A stretch of 64,000 nucleotides of DNA, taken from NCBI GenBank assembly GCA_002101205.1, contig LWTM01000077.1, forward strand, positions 186,001 through 250,000, in the 5' to 3' direction. A model generated the notes under the pieces. It was not told the DNA's origin, searched no databases, and saw only the letters and a program-made list of their open reading frames with translations. Made by a program: the position numbers and the translations under genes. This DNA is from Cycloclasticus sp. symbiont of Poecilosclerida sp. N. Lineage in GTDB: Bacteria; Pseudomonadota; Gammaproteobacteria; Methylococcales; Cycloclasticaceae. Position 1 is the first letter of the stretch, and each line of letters opens with the position of its first letter. This document shows, in pieces, positions 19,430 to 26,491 of the stretch.

Positions 19430-19463
19430 TAAATCAAATGATTGAGTGTTTTTTAAGGGTTGG
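19430..19463 (+). repeat. Second copy of the IS5-like right terminus
   Basis: ATAAATCAAATGATTGAGTGTTTTTTAAGGGTTGG closely matches the right end of the 767-bp unit (ATAAATCAGTTGGTTGAGTGGTTTTTAAGGGTTGA at 16642-16676). It forms the right boundary of the composite insertion, directly before the second CTACCTAG. Confidence 0.7.
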
Positions 19464-19471
19464 CTACCTAG
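19464..19471. repeat. Target-site duplication, right copy (CTACCTAG)
   Basis: Identical to 15902-15909 and directly abuts the right terminus of the insertion. It forms the last bases of the 5' fragment of the split monooxygenase-like gene. Confidence 0.8.
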
Positions 19472-19504
19472 CGTTACCCTGAAACGATTCATAGCGATAA
19501 ACAT
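19464..19504 (-). pseudogene. 5' portion of the split antibiotic-biosynthesis-monooxygenase-like gene
   Basis: From the ATG at 19504 the minus strand reads MFIAMNRFRVTLG, the typical ABM/HmoA opening (M.I..NRF.V..G), with AAAGAGAG as a ribosome site just upstream. It ends in the duplicated CTAGGTAG where the insertion starts. The remainder of the gene is at 15640-15909. The ATG is about 20 bases after the MFS stop, so this was probably the third gene of a nitroreductase-MFS-monooxygenase operon. Confidence 0.8.
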
Positions 19505-19524
19505 ACGTACTCTCTTTATATTTA

Positions 19525-20700
19525 TTAAGTTCGTGGGTTCTTTACTTTTAATGGATGAAGTGACCATAAGCCATAAAGGGGGCCAATAGCCATTAATGAT
19601 ACGGCAGTTTGTAGATTGAAGTTGGAGATTAAAAATTCGAATATTTGCAGGCTAAAAATAGTTAACGTAAACCCAAGGCAAATAACAAGTGTAATGGCAG
19701 AACCGACTATTTCAGCGGGTGCAGTTTTGGCGTTGAGAGTTGAAAACTGCGGTGAGTCGCCAGCAATGGTTACCCCCCAAAGGATGAGATAGCAAAGGAA
19801 TATCTGCATAGAGCTGGCAAGCATCAATGGGAAAAGTAAACAGCAAGCGCAAGATATAGACAGTTGATAGAAAGCAACACGCGCGCTACCGAGTTTAAGA
19901 CTGAGCATTCCTCCGACCGAACAGCCGAGCCCGCCGGATGCAATAATGAGGAAGCTCCACAGAGGAATATTGATGTGCGCCGCTGTTTGACCAGCATAGA
20001 CGGATAAAATCATCGGCACGAAGGCCCAAAATGTATAGAGCTCCCACATATGCCCAAAGTAACCCAATGACGAAGCTCTAAAGTCATTTGATTTAAATAT
20101 ATTAAGAAGGGCTTTACCTTCGTGATGGGGGGTGCGTTTTGCTATTGATTTTTCAGCTATAGCGAAGCGAACGAGCAAGCCGCCTATAATGGCGAGGGTT
20201 GATGCGCTGATAATGACTGTTTGCCAACTTAAGGATAGTTCAAAGCTGCTAATGAAGTGTGGGAAGGCCGTGCCAACAACTAATGCAGCAACGATATACC
20301 CTAGCGTACGGCCCAGGTCATCCTTAAACCACAGTGCCGCAATTTTAATGCCGACGGGGTAAATGCCAGCGAGAAAAAACCCAGTTAAACTGCGTGATAG
20401 GATTAATGTATGTGTGTCGAGCGGGGCCAAAACAATTAGAGCGTTCGATAAGCCACCTAACAGGCTAGAAATAAAAAACACGTGCCCAGCGGGGAACCTG
20501 TCTGAAATATTGAGAAGAGAAAATGTTAGCGTTCCAATAATAAAACCAAACTGCACGGCTGATGTAATGTTGGATACATCAAAGCTTGCATCAGGAGTAG
20601 CAATAATAAGCTGATCTAAAATAGCGTTACTGGAAAGCCATAAAGACGAACCTGAGAATACAGCAAAAACCAAAACCCATAAAACACTCGATGGCCGCAT
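19525..20700 (-). CDS. MFS transporter
   Basis: A 12-helix major facilitator superfamily permease. The ORF track starts at 20739 with MASRNSLNTNNIN; the internal ATG at 20700 (MRPSSVLWVLVFAVFSGSSLWL) puts the first helix at the N-terminus and avoids overlap with the nitroreductase gene, so I prefer it (391 residues). The loop between helices 2 and 3 reads NISDRFPAGHVFF, the usual MFS motif A position, and helix 4 is in LSRSLTGFFLAGIYPVG. The substrate is unknown. It is downstream of a nitroreductase and upstream of the broken monooxygenase. Confidence 0.85.
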   Translation of the reverse strand: MRPSSVLWVLVFAVFSGSSLWLSSNAILDQLIIATPDASFDVSNITSAVQFGFIIGTLTFSLLNISDRFPAGHVFFISSLLGGLSNALIVLAPLDTHTLILSRSLTGFFLAGIYPVGIKIAALWFKDDLGRTLGYIVAALVVGTAFPHFISSFELSLSWQTVIISASTLAIIGGLLVRFAIAEKSIAKRTPHHEGKALLNIFKSNDFRASSLGYFGHMWELYTFWAFVPMILSVYAGQTAAHINIPLWSFLIIASGGLGCSVGGMLSLKLGSARVAFYQLSISCACCLLFPLMLASSMQIFLCYLILWGVTIAGDSPQFSTLNAKTAPAEIVGSAITLVICLGFTLTIFSLQIFEFLISNFNLQTAVSLMAIGPLYGLWSLHPLKVKNPRT

Positions 20701-20717
20701 GTTGATATTGTTGGTGT

Positions 20718-21305
20718 TTAACGAATTCCGGCTTGCCAAATGTCGGCCAGAGGTTTTCGTGAAGATGGCTTTTCTTTTTCCTGTAAGGCTTCGGGCAAGG
20801 TGCCTGCTTGGTCAGTTTCACCAAGTGCAAAGCCGCAAATAATGTCGAATTCATCTTTTGCTATATTAAGTGTCTTGTATACATTGGCGTAATCGAGGCC
20901 TCCAATGCCGTGCGTGTATAAGCCATGCATATTTGCTTGCAAGGTAATGCTCATCCAGGCGGCGCCGCAATCAAATTTGGCCTTATTGTTGTCATTGCCA
21001 TTACGGGTAAATGTTTTTTTCGCAAAAATAAAACCTATTAACCCAGCATTTTTTGCCCAAACCCTGTTCGACTCATTTAATAAGCCTAGAAATGTATCAA
21101 AATCTTTTTCGCCAGAAGAGGTTACAAACAACCATGGCTGTTCATTCGAACAAGACGGGGCCCAGCGAGCGGCGTCAAAAACACTTTTAATAGTATCCGC
21201 ACCGATTGGTGTCTTCTTAAAAGCGCGCGGAGACCAACGCTGATGGAAAAGCGAATTTACATTAGGCAAAGGATCGCGGCTTTCAAAATTAGTTTTTTGG
21301 GTCAT
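20718..21305 (-). CDS. Nitroreductase family protein
   Basis: An FMN-dependent NAD(P)H oxidoreductase of 195 residues. The N-terminal FMN phosphate-binding segment is RWSPRAFKKTPI, followed by the family motif DAARWAPSCSNEQPWLFV. The C-terminal part (GLYTHGIGGLDYANVYKTLNI, then IICGFALGETDQ) fits the nitroreductase fold. The physiological substrate is unknown; such enzymes act on nitroaromatics, quinones or flavins. It is the first gene of a probable minus-strand operon with the MFS transporter. Confidence 0.9.
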   Translation of the reverse strand: MTQKTNFESRDPLPNVNSLFHQRWSPRAFKKTPIGADTIKSVFDAARWAPSCSNEQPWLFVTSSGEKDFDTFLGLLNESNRVWAKNAGLIGFIFAKKTFTRNGNDNNKAKFDCGAAWMSITLQANMHGLYTHGIGGLDYANVYKTLNIAKDEFDIICGFALGETDQAGTLPEALQEKEKPSSRKPLADIWQAGIR

Positions 21306-21411
21306 AATTTTTTAGTTCACTTTGTTTCGTTTTGTTTTGTGCTTAACAGGGTAATGGTGTGGTGTTTAGATAACAAGTTCAGCGGACGAATAATGATTTT
21401 TATAAAAAGTG

Positions 21412-21439
21412 TTGCACTGCAATAAAAAATCAGTATAAT
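21412..21439 (+). promoter_or_regulatory. Phasin promoter
   Basis: TTGCAC (21412-21417), a 16-base spacer and a perfect TATAAT (21434-21439) make a strong sigma-70 candidate about 45 bases upstream of the phasin ATG. The excellent ribosome site AAGGAGA at 21481-21487 suggests high expression. Confidence 0.7.
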
Positions 21440-21491
21440 GCACCGCAACAAAATAATATTTGTTACTTAACTTAAAAATAAAGGAGATAAC

Positions 21492-21842
21492 ATGTTAAAC
21501 AATCTAGAATCATTATTAGCCCCAGCTAAAAAATTAGCTGAATTAAACAAAACACAAATCGAGAAAGCAATTGCTATACAACAAGCTGCTACTAAAGAAT
21601 ACGTCGCTCTTACAGAAGCGCGTATCAAAGCTGCTACAGCAATCAAAGACGTTGCTGGCTTAAACGCTTTCGTTAAAGAGCAAGTTGAACTAGCTCAAAA
21701 CGGTTTCGAAAAAGTTGTTGCTGACAGCAAAGAATTAGTTGAAGGTGCTAAAGCTTACAATGAAGAAGTTATTAAACTTGTTCAAGAAAGCAACACTGTG
21801 GTAACTAAAGAAGTAAAAGCAACTGTTAAAAAAGTAGCTTAA
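21492..21842 (+). CDS. Phasin family protein
   Basis: A 116-residue, almost wholly helical protein with the Phasin_2 pattern (LESLLAPAKKLAELNKTQIEKAIAIQQAATKEYVALTEARIKAA, then GLNAFVKEQVELAQNGFEKVV). Phasins coat polyhydroxyalkanoate granules, though members also occur without PHA synthesis. There are no cysteines and no signal peptide. Strong promoter, strong ribosome site and a strong terminator indicate an abundant monocistronic product. No pha synthesis genes are in this window. Confidence 0.88.
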   Translation: MLNNLESLLAPAKKLAELNKTQIEKAIAIQQAATKEYVALTEARIKAATAIKDVAGLNAFVKEQVELAQNGFEKVVADSKELVEGAKAYNEEVIKLVQESNTVVTKEVKATVKKVA

Positions 21843-21897
21843 TTAAAACTGAATAAACGGCCGTACTCTTTCGGGAGTACTTGCTGTTAATGTTTGA

Positions 21898-21932
21898 AAA
21901 GCCGTTACCTTTGGGTAGCGGCTTTTTTTATG
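21898..21932 (+). terminator. Phasin terminator
   Basis: AAGCCGTTACCTTTGGGTAGCGGCTTTTTTT forms a GC-rich stem (AAGCCG.TACC / GGTA.CGGCTT) followed by seven T residues. A second hairpin (GTACTC..GAGTAC) lies between the stop codon and it. Confidence 0.88.
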
Positions 21933-22010
21933 GTTCTTGTTAAAAACAAGTGGGTTTAAACTTACCAACCTTTAATGATTGAATGATGTGGAGTAAATGA
22001 GCGTGCCTCT

Positions 22011-22748
22011 TTAAATAAGATGATTCAGCGAGGGGTGCGATGTACTTAATTGTTGCTTGAATGCGGCAATGTTTTTTGCATATCTTTTGTCTCTCGGTAT
22101 TGTAATGTCTATGTCGCCCGCCACGCTACTAGGGGATTCGGAAAGAAAAACGACCCTGTCCGCAAGCTCAATCGCTTCGTTTAAATCATGGGTAACGAAA
22201 ATGATGCATCTGGGTTGCTCTTGCCATAACGCTAAAAGCAACTCGCGGGCTTTACGAGCCGTGGGTTGATCCAATGAAACAAAAGGCTCATCCATCAATA
22301 GAATGTCACTTTGAACACAAAAGGCACGTGCTAAGGCAACGCGCCGCTGCATACCGAGGGACAAGTGATTTGGAAAGCTGTCTAAATTATTTTCTAAGCC
22401 TAATTTCTGCAAAAGGCTTTTCATGCTGGCGAAAGAGTTTTGGTTATTATTGGCGAGTTGAATGTTTTCCATGACGCTTCGCCAAGGAAGCAACCGCGGC
22501 GTTTGAAAAACATAACTGCTTTTTATTTCAGCGCTATTGTTGTCCCACTGTATCACGCCATCAAACTGTTGGTCGAGTTGGGCAATGATATTAAGCAACG
22601 TTGTTTTGCCGCAGCCAGACGGGCCGACGATGCAAACAAACTCATTACTGGATAACTCAAAGCGTAAGTCCTTTATCGCGACAAAGGCGGCTTTATTGCC
22701 ATTTTGCGGGTAAATTTTACGTTTAATATCAACGGTTAATTGGCTCAT
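22011..22748 (-). CDS. NitT/TauT-type ABC transporter, ATP-binding subunit
   Basis: A 245-residue ATPase of the SsuB/TauB/NrtD group. Walker A is GPSGCGKTT, the Q-loop FQTPRLLPWRS, Walker B ILLMDEPFVSLD, and the switch histidine is in IFVTHDLNEAI. The signature motif reads LSLGMQRR where LSGGM is usual, an uncommon glycine-to-leucine change. It is the last gene of a minus-strand operon with the permease and binding protein. Substrate not determinable; the family imports sulfonates, taurine, nitrate, pyrimidine precursors and others. Confidence 0.93.
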   Translation of the reverse strand: MSQLTVDIKRKIYPQNGNKAAFVAIKDLRFELSSNEFVCIVGPSGCGKTTLLNIIAQLDQQFDGVIQWDNNSAEIKSSYVFQTPRLLPWRSVMENIQLANNNQNSFASMKSLLQKLGLENNLDSFPNHLSLGMQRRVALARAFCVQSDILLMDEPFVSLDQPTARKARELLLALWQEQPRCIIFVTHDLNEAIELADRVVFLSESPSSVAGDIDITIPRDKRYAKNIAAFKQQLSTSHPSLNHLI

Positions 22749-22754
22749 ATAGTG

Positions 22755-23501
22755 TTACTTCCAGCGTTGAGATTTTTTATCTAACGGTTTGAGAATCGTT
22801 GTTTCAATTAATTGAATAACAACAATAAATGAAACGGTGTACGCCAAAATACTGGTGATATCAAATAATTGGAAAAACAAATGAATTTGATATCCCATAC
22901 CGTTGCTTCTACCGAGTAGCTCAACAACCAAAACAATTTTCCAAATGAGAGCTAAGCCAGTTCTAGCCGACGCCATAATATAAGGATATAGCTGAGGAAA
23001 AATGACGTGCCGTAATGTTTGAAAGCGACTGAAGCGGTAGGCTTTCGCCATTTCAATTAGCGTTTCATCTAAGTTTTTAGCGCCTTCGCGGATGATAACG
23101 ATAACGTTAGGTAGTTTATTGATTACCACAGCAAATATAGCGGCAGTTTCAACAAGTCCAAACCAAATATAGCACAAGATAATGGTGACTAAAGCGGGGA
23201 CGTTCAGCAAAATAATGAGCCAGCTGTCAAAGAACAAACTGGTTTTTTTATAGCGCCCGAGGATTAGTCCAATCGCGATGCCAAGCAACATGGCCAAAAA
23301 GAAACTAATGGCTAACCTATATAAGGTGACACCTAGATGATACGGTAATTCGCCACTTTGAGTGGCCTCAAGCAAGTTCTCTAAAACAAGGAAGGGTGTT
23401 GGCAGCACGGCGGTGTTTAACAAAGCCGCAGTCACGTGCCAGACTGCAAGCAGCAATCCTAATGATAGTGTTGAATTTAAAAACGAAGAGCGTGGTATCA
23501 A
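22755..23501 (-). CDS. NitT/TauT-type ABC transporter, permease subunit
   Basis: A 248-residue integral membrane protein with about six helices. The cytoplasmic EAA loop reads EMAKAYRFSRFQTLRHVIFPQLYPYIMA, the coupling site for the ATPase, and GLALIWKIVLVVEL follows as in SsuC/TauC. It is six bases upstream of the ATPase gene and 20 bases downstream of the binding-protein gene. Confidence 0.93.
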   Translation of the reverse strand: MIPRSSFLNSTLSLGLLLAVWHVTAALLNTAVLPTPFLVLENLLEATQSGELPYHLGVTLYRLAISFFLAMLLGIAIGLILGRYKKTSLFFDSWLIILLNVPALVTIILCYIWFGLVETAAIFAVVINKLPNVIVIIREGAKNLDETLIEMAKAYRFSRFQTLRHVIFPQLYPYIMASARTGLALIWKIVLVVELLGRSNGMGYQIHLFFQLFDITSILAYTVSFIVVIQLIETTILKPLDKKSQRWK

Positions 23502-23521
23502 AACAGGGTGTCTAAAATTTA

Positions 23522-24550
23522 TTACAGAGGCTTGGTGTCCCAGAATAACTTAGGGTCCAGTTGATTGATAGAGCCAACGAGTTTTGTTCCACCTGTTTTA
23601 GCTAAAATGGCATAAATGTCCTGAATGGCTCGCTGATCTTCTAATGTGAAACTTTCGACTCGTCCTTCACAGTAGCGGCTGCGGAGCAGCTTTTGCGTTG
23701 CGATGTCATGGGTTCTTGTCAAGGGTAAAACGGCGTCCCAATGTGAATCTGAGGTGCATAAAAGATTGCTTGCGTGTCGGCTTACAGATAGGAATTTGTT
23801 CAATGCGGGAGCATTATTGTCGCCCCATTCTTGTCTGAACACGTAGCCCAAAATAGGCACGGTTTTACTGATGCCGAGTCGATGGATGGTGTCGTGTGTA
23901 TTGGTCAATTTTCGATAACCCTTTGCTTCAAGCTGAGCACTGTAGTGCCAAAAATTAATAAGGGCGTCTAATTCACCTTGTTGAATAAGGTTGTTAAGTA
24001 GAGGAGGTGCGCCAAAAACCTTTTTAACGTCGTTATCAAGATTAATATTTTCAGTTAGTGCAAGAGCCCGAAGTAATAGCCAGTTCTTATCTAAGGCGCC
24101 ACCTGCGATACCTAGTTTTCGGCCAACAAGGTCACGAATGGACTTTATGGGCGATCCATTAGGCACCATTAATGAACCAGAAGAGCTTGAGTAAGGGGAG
24201 AATGAGTAATCAGAGGAAAAGCCTCTTTGGCGGGCAACCCATGTCCAATCAGAAACAATAATGTCAGCAGCGTTAGCTTGCAACGCAATTTTGTTTGCTT
24301 GTGTGCTGGCGAGAGGTTGAATAATTAATTCAAAACCATTTTTCTTATCAAGGCCGCTCTTTTTTATAGTTTCTAGCGTCCAATTGACGGAACCAAACTT
24401 TAAAACAGAAATTCTTATGGATGTGAGGTCGCCCGCTATGGAAAAGCTTGGATAAACAAAAAAACTGACTAAAAATATTGCGCCGATGCGTGTTTTGACA
24501 AAACGTTTTATGAGCCGGCCTCTTTTAAGAAGAGAATTAAAATAGTTCAT
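23522..24550 (-). CDS. NitT/TauT-type ABC transporter, periplasmic binding protein
   Basis: A 342-residue substrate-binding protein. The N-terminal signal (FVKTRIGAIFLVSFFVYPSFSIAG) is preceded by a basic stretch. The mature part shows the SsuA/NMT1-like pattern: SIRISVLKFGSVNWTLETIKKSGLDKKNGFELIIQPLAS, then DIIVSDWTWVARQR and RDLVGRKLGIAGG. First gene of the three-gene operon. The ligand cannot be named from sequence; family members linked to alcohol or sulfonate use are one possibility. Confidence 0.9.
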   Translation of the reverse strand: MNYFNSLLKRGRLIKRFVKTRIGAIFLVSFFVYPSFSIAGDLTSIRISVLKFGSVNWTLETIKKSGLDKKNGFELIIQPLASTQANKIALQANAADIIVSDWTWVARQRGFSSDYSFSPYSSSSGSLMVPNGSPIKSIRDLVGRKLGIAGGALDKNWLLLRALALTENINLDNDVKKVFGAPPLLNNLIQQGELDALINFWHYSAQLEAKGYRKLTNTHDTIHRLGISKTVPILGYVFRQEWGDNNAPALNKFLSVSRHASNLLCTSDSHWDAVLPLTRTHDIATQKLLRSRYCEGRVESFTLEDQRAIQDIYAILAKTGGTKLVGSINQLDPKLFWDTKPL

Positions 24551-25099
24551 GTCGTTATCTTAAATGAAATATTGAGCGGGTGATTAAAAACCTGAAAGTA
24601 ACTGTTAGGAGTAAATTATCTGTCCTATTAATTAACACGTGACCTGCCCAGATTTGTTCTATCCCTATTTGGGGGGCTGAAGACTGAACTGGACAAATTT
24701 TTACGGGAGATTAAAACAGATGAGATTCGAAAAAACATATGAAGGATATAACAGTAAACGGTTAACGTAAGATGAGGCAAAAAGCCTTTTAGGGGTTTGT
24801 GTCCATGGTTTTCTGCGACATATGAACGCTCTGAAGGTCGGGGCTACAAGGCCTTATGTTACAGCTCGACGGAGTGATAGCTTTGTTCTTTATTAAGAAG
24901 GTAAAACCGATAACAATTCAGAGCGTAACATAACGCATTAATGTAATAACTCGAACAGTCATCAGGGACTCAGAACCCGCGTAGTCAGTAGGGTTAATAC
25001 AGCATGAATAATCAAAGAAATTTGGCCACAGTTTTGTGTTCAGCCCGGTAGTTTTTCTCAACTGCTGTTTAAAACTGAGAGCCTTAGCCAGTATTAAAA
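24551..25099 (+). other. Gene-free stretch with ISNCY debris
   Basis: Between the ABC operon and the rpsB promoter lie about 550 bases. The first 170 end in an IS-like terminus (AACTGGACAAATTTTTACGGGAGATTAAAACAG), then comes the ISNCY transposase remnant described separately. From about 24900 to 25099 I see no gene, RNA or clear hairpin. Confidence 0.6.
24720..24893 (+). pseudogene. ISNCY-family transposase, N-terminal remnant
   Basis: From the ATG at 24720: MRFEKTYEGYNSKRLT*DEAKSLLGVCV, then after a frame shift YERSEGRGYKALCYSS. This is the N-terminal helix-turn-helix of ISNCY (IS1202-like) transposases, usually MRFE..Y......LTQ.EAA..LGVC.R.FRRY..R.E..G. A TAA replaces an expected CAA. The rest of the transposase is gone. 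Confidence 0.75.
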
Positions 25100-25128
25100 T
25101 TGCCGCGCATCGCTAAATATGGTATAAA
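25100..25128 (+). promoter_or_regulatory. rpsB promoter
   Basis: TTGCCG (25100-25105), a 17-base spacer and TATAAA (25123-25128) form a good sigma-70 promoter. It would begin a leader of about 140 bases ahead of rpsB, where S2 autoregulation acts in other gammaproteobacteria. Confidence 0.65.
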
Positions 25129-25159
25129 ACGTCGCCGCTTTTGGCAACAACGATCACAT

Positions 25160-25277
25160 GCATCAACACATCCGGTAGGGTGCTTGATTAAAATTCAGGT
25201 TACCGTTTGGGGTGCGTGGTAGTTATTAACCCGAGTTATGCAGTTTGGCTGCATAGCTATAACAAAGAAGGAAAGAA
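25160..25277 (+). promoter_or_regulatory. Candidate S2-responsive rpsB leader
   Basis: The 118 bases before rpsB hold a clear hairpin (TTATGCAGTTTGGCTGCATAGC near 25236-25257) just upstream of the ribosome site AGAAGGAAAG. Known rpsB-tsf operons are autogenously repressed by S2 binding a leader structure. The position fits, but I cannot match the consensus structure by eye. Confidence 0.4.
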
Positions 25278-26258
25278 ATGTTTAATATCACAATGCGTGA
25301 AATGCTCGAAGCCGGTGTTCATTTTGGTCACCAAACGAGATACTGGAATCCTAAAATGGCTCCTTACATATTTGGTGAGCGTGGCAAGATTCATATTATT
25401 AACTTAGAAAAAACATTGCCATTATTTAATGATGCGCTGAACTTTATTAATAAATTGGCCGTTAATAAAGGCACAATATTATTTGTTGGGACGAAAAAAG
25501 CGGCTCGTAAAACTATATCGACGGAAGCAAAGCGTTGCGGCATGCCTTACGTTGACCATCGCTGGTTAGGTGGTATGTTAACTAACTTCGGCACAATCAA
25601 AAAATCAATCAATCGCTTGAAAGAACTTGAAACTATGCGTGAAAACGGTGGTTTAGAGCAATTCAGCAAAAAAGAAGGCCTTAAATTTATGCGCCAACTT
25701 GAAAAGTTAGAGCGCAGTGTTGGAGGGATTAAAGACCTTAAAGGTCCGCCAGATGCCGTGTTGGTGATGGATGTAGGCTATGAGAAAATCGCCATTAAGG
25801 AAGCCGCTAAATTAGGTATTCCCGTTATTGGTATCGTGGATACTAATAATAAGCCTATAGACGTTGATTACGTTATCCCTGGTAATGACGATTCAATTCG
25901 TGCATTAACACTGTATTGTCAAAGTTTTGCAGCCTCTATTCTTGAAGGTAAGGCCAACGTTATTAAAGAGTTTGTGGAAAATAAAGAAGCCTCAAAAGCA
26001 ATTACTAAGAAACCAGTGGCTAAAAAAGCAATTGCTAAGAAGCTAGCGGCTAAAAAAGAAATGGTTAAGAAGCCAGAGGCTGAAAAAGAAGTGGCCAAGA
26101 AACCAGAGGCTGAAAAAGAAGTGGCCAAGAAACCAGAGGCTGAAAAAGAAATGGCCAAGAAACCAGAGGCTGAAAAAGAAGTGGCCAAGAAACCAGAGGC
26201 TGAAAAAGAAGTGGCCAAGAAACCAGGGGCTGAAAAAGCACCCGAGACCTCTGCATAA
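25278..26258 (+). CDS. rpsB: 30S ribosomal protein S2 with repeat-rich C-terminal tail
   Basis: S2 is an essential small-subunit protein. Residues 1 to about 235 align with normal S2 ([59 protein letters not shown]). The total is 326 residues against about 241 in E. coli. The extra 85 or so are basic/acidic: [17 protein letters not shown], then six 10-residue repeats of E(V/M)AKKPEAEK, ending APETSA. The last residues and stop come from a MITE-like insertion. Downstream codons (VKAEEKVKSGAKEG, stop at 26416) look like the former natural C-terminus. Cotranscribed with tsf. Confidence 0.95.
   Translation: MFNITMREMLEAGVHFGHQTRYWNPKMAPYIFGERGKIHIINLEKTLPLFNDALNFINKLAVNKGTILFVGTKKAARKTISTEAKRCGMPYVDHRWLGGMLTNFGTIKKSINRLKELETMRENGGLEQFSKKEGLKFMRQLEKLERSVGGIKDLKGPPDAVLVMDVGYEKIAIKEAAKLGIPVIGIVDTNNKPIDVDYVIPGNDDSIRALTLYCQSFAASILEGKANVIKEFVENKEASKAITKKPVAKKAIAKKLAAKKEMVKKPEAEKEVAKKPEAEKEVAKKPEAEKEMAKKPEAEKEVAKKPEAEKEVAKKPGAEKAPETSA
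26058..26237 (+). repeat. Six tandem 30-bp repeats in the rpsB tail
   Basis: Six near-identical 30-base units (GAAGTGGCCAAGAAACCAGA... type) encode [60 protein letters not shown]. Differences are single bases. The near-identity at DNA level suggests recent expansion and potential copy-number variation. Confidence 0.95.
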
Positions 26259-26341
26259 CGTAGCGAGTGCGGGCAAGACACCAAGAGTAGACATCTTAAG
26301 CAACGCCGTATTGTCTAGCGTAGTGGTTATGCAGAGGTTTC
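26244..26341. mobile_element. 98-bp MITE-like element at the rpsB 3' end
   Basis: Terminal inverted repeats GAGACCTCTGCATAAC (26244-26259) and GTTATGCAGAGGTTTC (26326-26341) match at 15 of 16 positions. GAGACC(T)TTGCA-type ends are characteristic of some IS5-family elements. There is no coding capacity inside. The left repeat supplies the last codons and TAA of rpsB. I see no convincing target-site duplication. Confidence 0.75.
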
Positions 26342-26416
26342 TAGCCATTAAAAAGCACCTGCCAAAAAGCAGTTAAAGCAGAAGAAAAAGTTAAATCTGG
26401 AGCTAAAGAAGGTTAG
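26342..26416 (+). pseudogene. Severed 3' end of the rpsB tail
   Basis: After the MITE, AAAAAGCACCTGCCAAAAAGCA and, one frame over, VKAEEKVKSGAKEG followed by TAG continue the lysine/alanine/glutamate style of the S2 tail. Simple excision of the MITE does not restore one frame, so at least one further indel has occurred. Confidence 0.6.
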
Positions 26417-26441
26417 ATACTGGCAAAGTAATTTGCTAATG

Positions 26442-26467
26442 GACGCCTCCTATCTGGGGGCGTTTTT
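26442..26467 (+). terminator. Terminator-like hairpin between rpsB and tsf
   Basis: ACGCCTCC TATCT GGGGGCGT followed by TTTT (mostly paired stem of about 8) lies 25 bases before tsf. As tsf has no obvious promoter of its own here, this probably acts as a partial terminator or attenuator reducing tsf expression relative to rpsB. Confidence 0.65.
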
Positions 26468-26491
26468 ATAAAATATATTGAGGTTTAGAAA

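Larger units (their letters stand above)
15910..19463. mobile_element. 3.55-kb composite insertion in the monooxygenase-like gene
   Basis: Both outer ends carry the same IS5-like terminus (TCAACCCTTAAAAAC on the left; TTTTTTAAGGGTTGG on the right), and CTACCTAG is duplicated outside them. Inside lie the 767-bp IS5-like unit, a group II intron maturase tail, a REP-associated transposase tail, a decayed small gene, an intact AAA-ATPase/PD-(D/E)XK gene and an IS21 istA fragment. Whether it moved as one unit or grew by nested insertion cannot be decided from one sequence. Confidence 0.65.

Noticed and set aside
24900-25099. Possible tRNA or small RNA upstream of rpsB
   Set aside because: No cloverleaf, TTCGA arm or stable hairpin with a U-tract could be found by eye.
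26058-26237. Possible CRISPR array (30-bp repeats)
   Set aside because: The units are contiguous with no spacers and encode an in-frame peptide repeat continuous with S2.
25919-26348. Antisense ORFs with repeated [10 protein letters not shown] or [10 protein letters not shown] sequence
   Set aside because: They are reverse-strand readings of the 30-bp rpsB tail repeats, open only because the repeat lacks stops in several frames.
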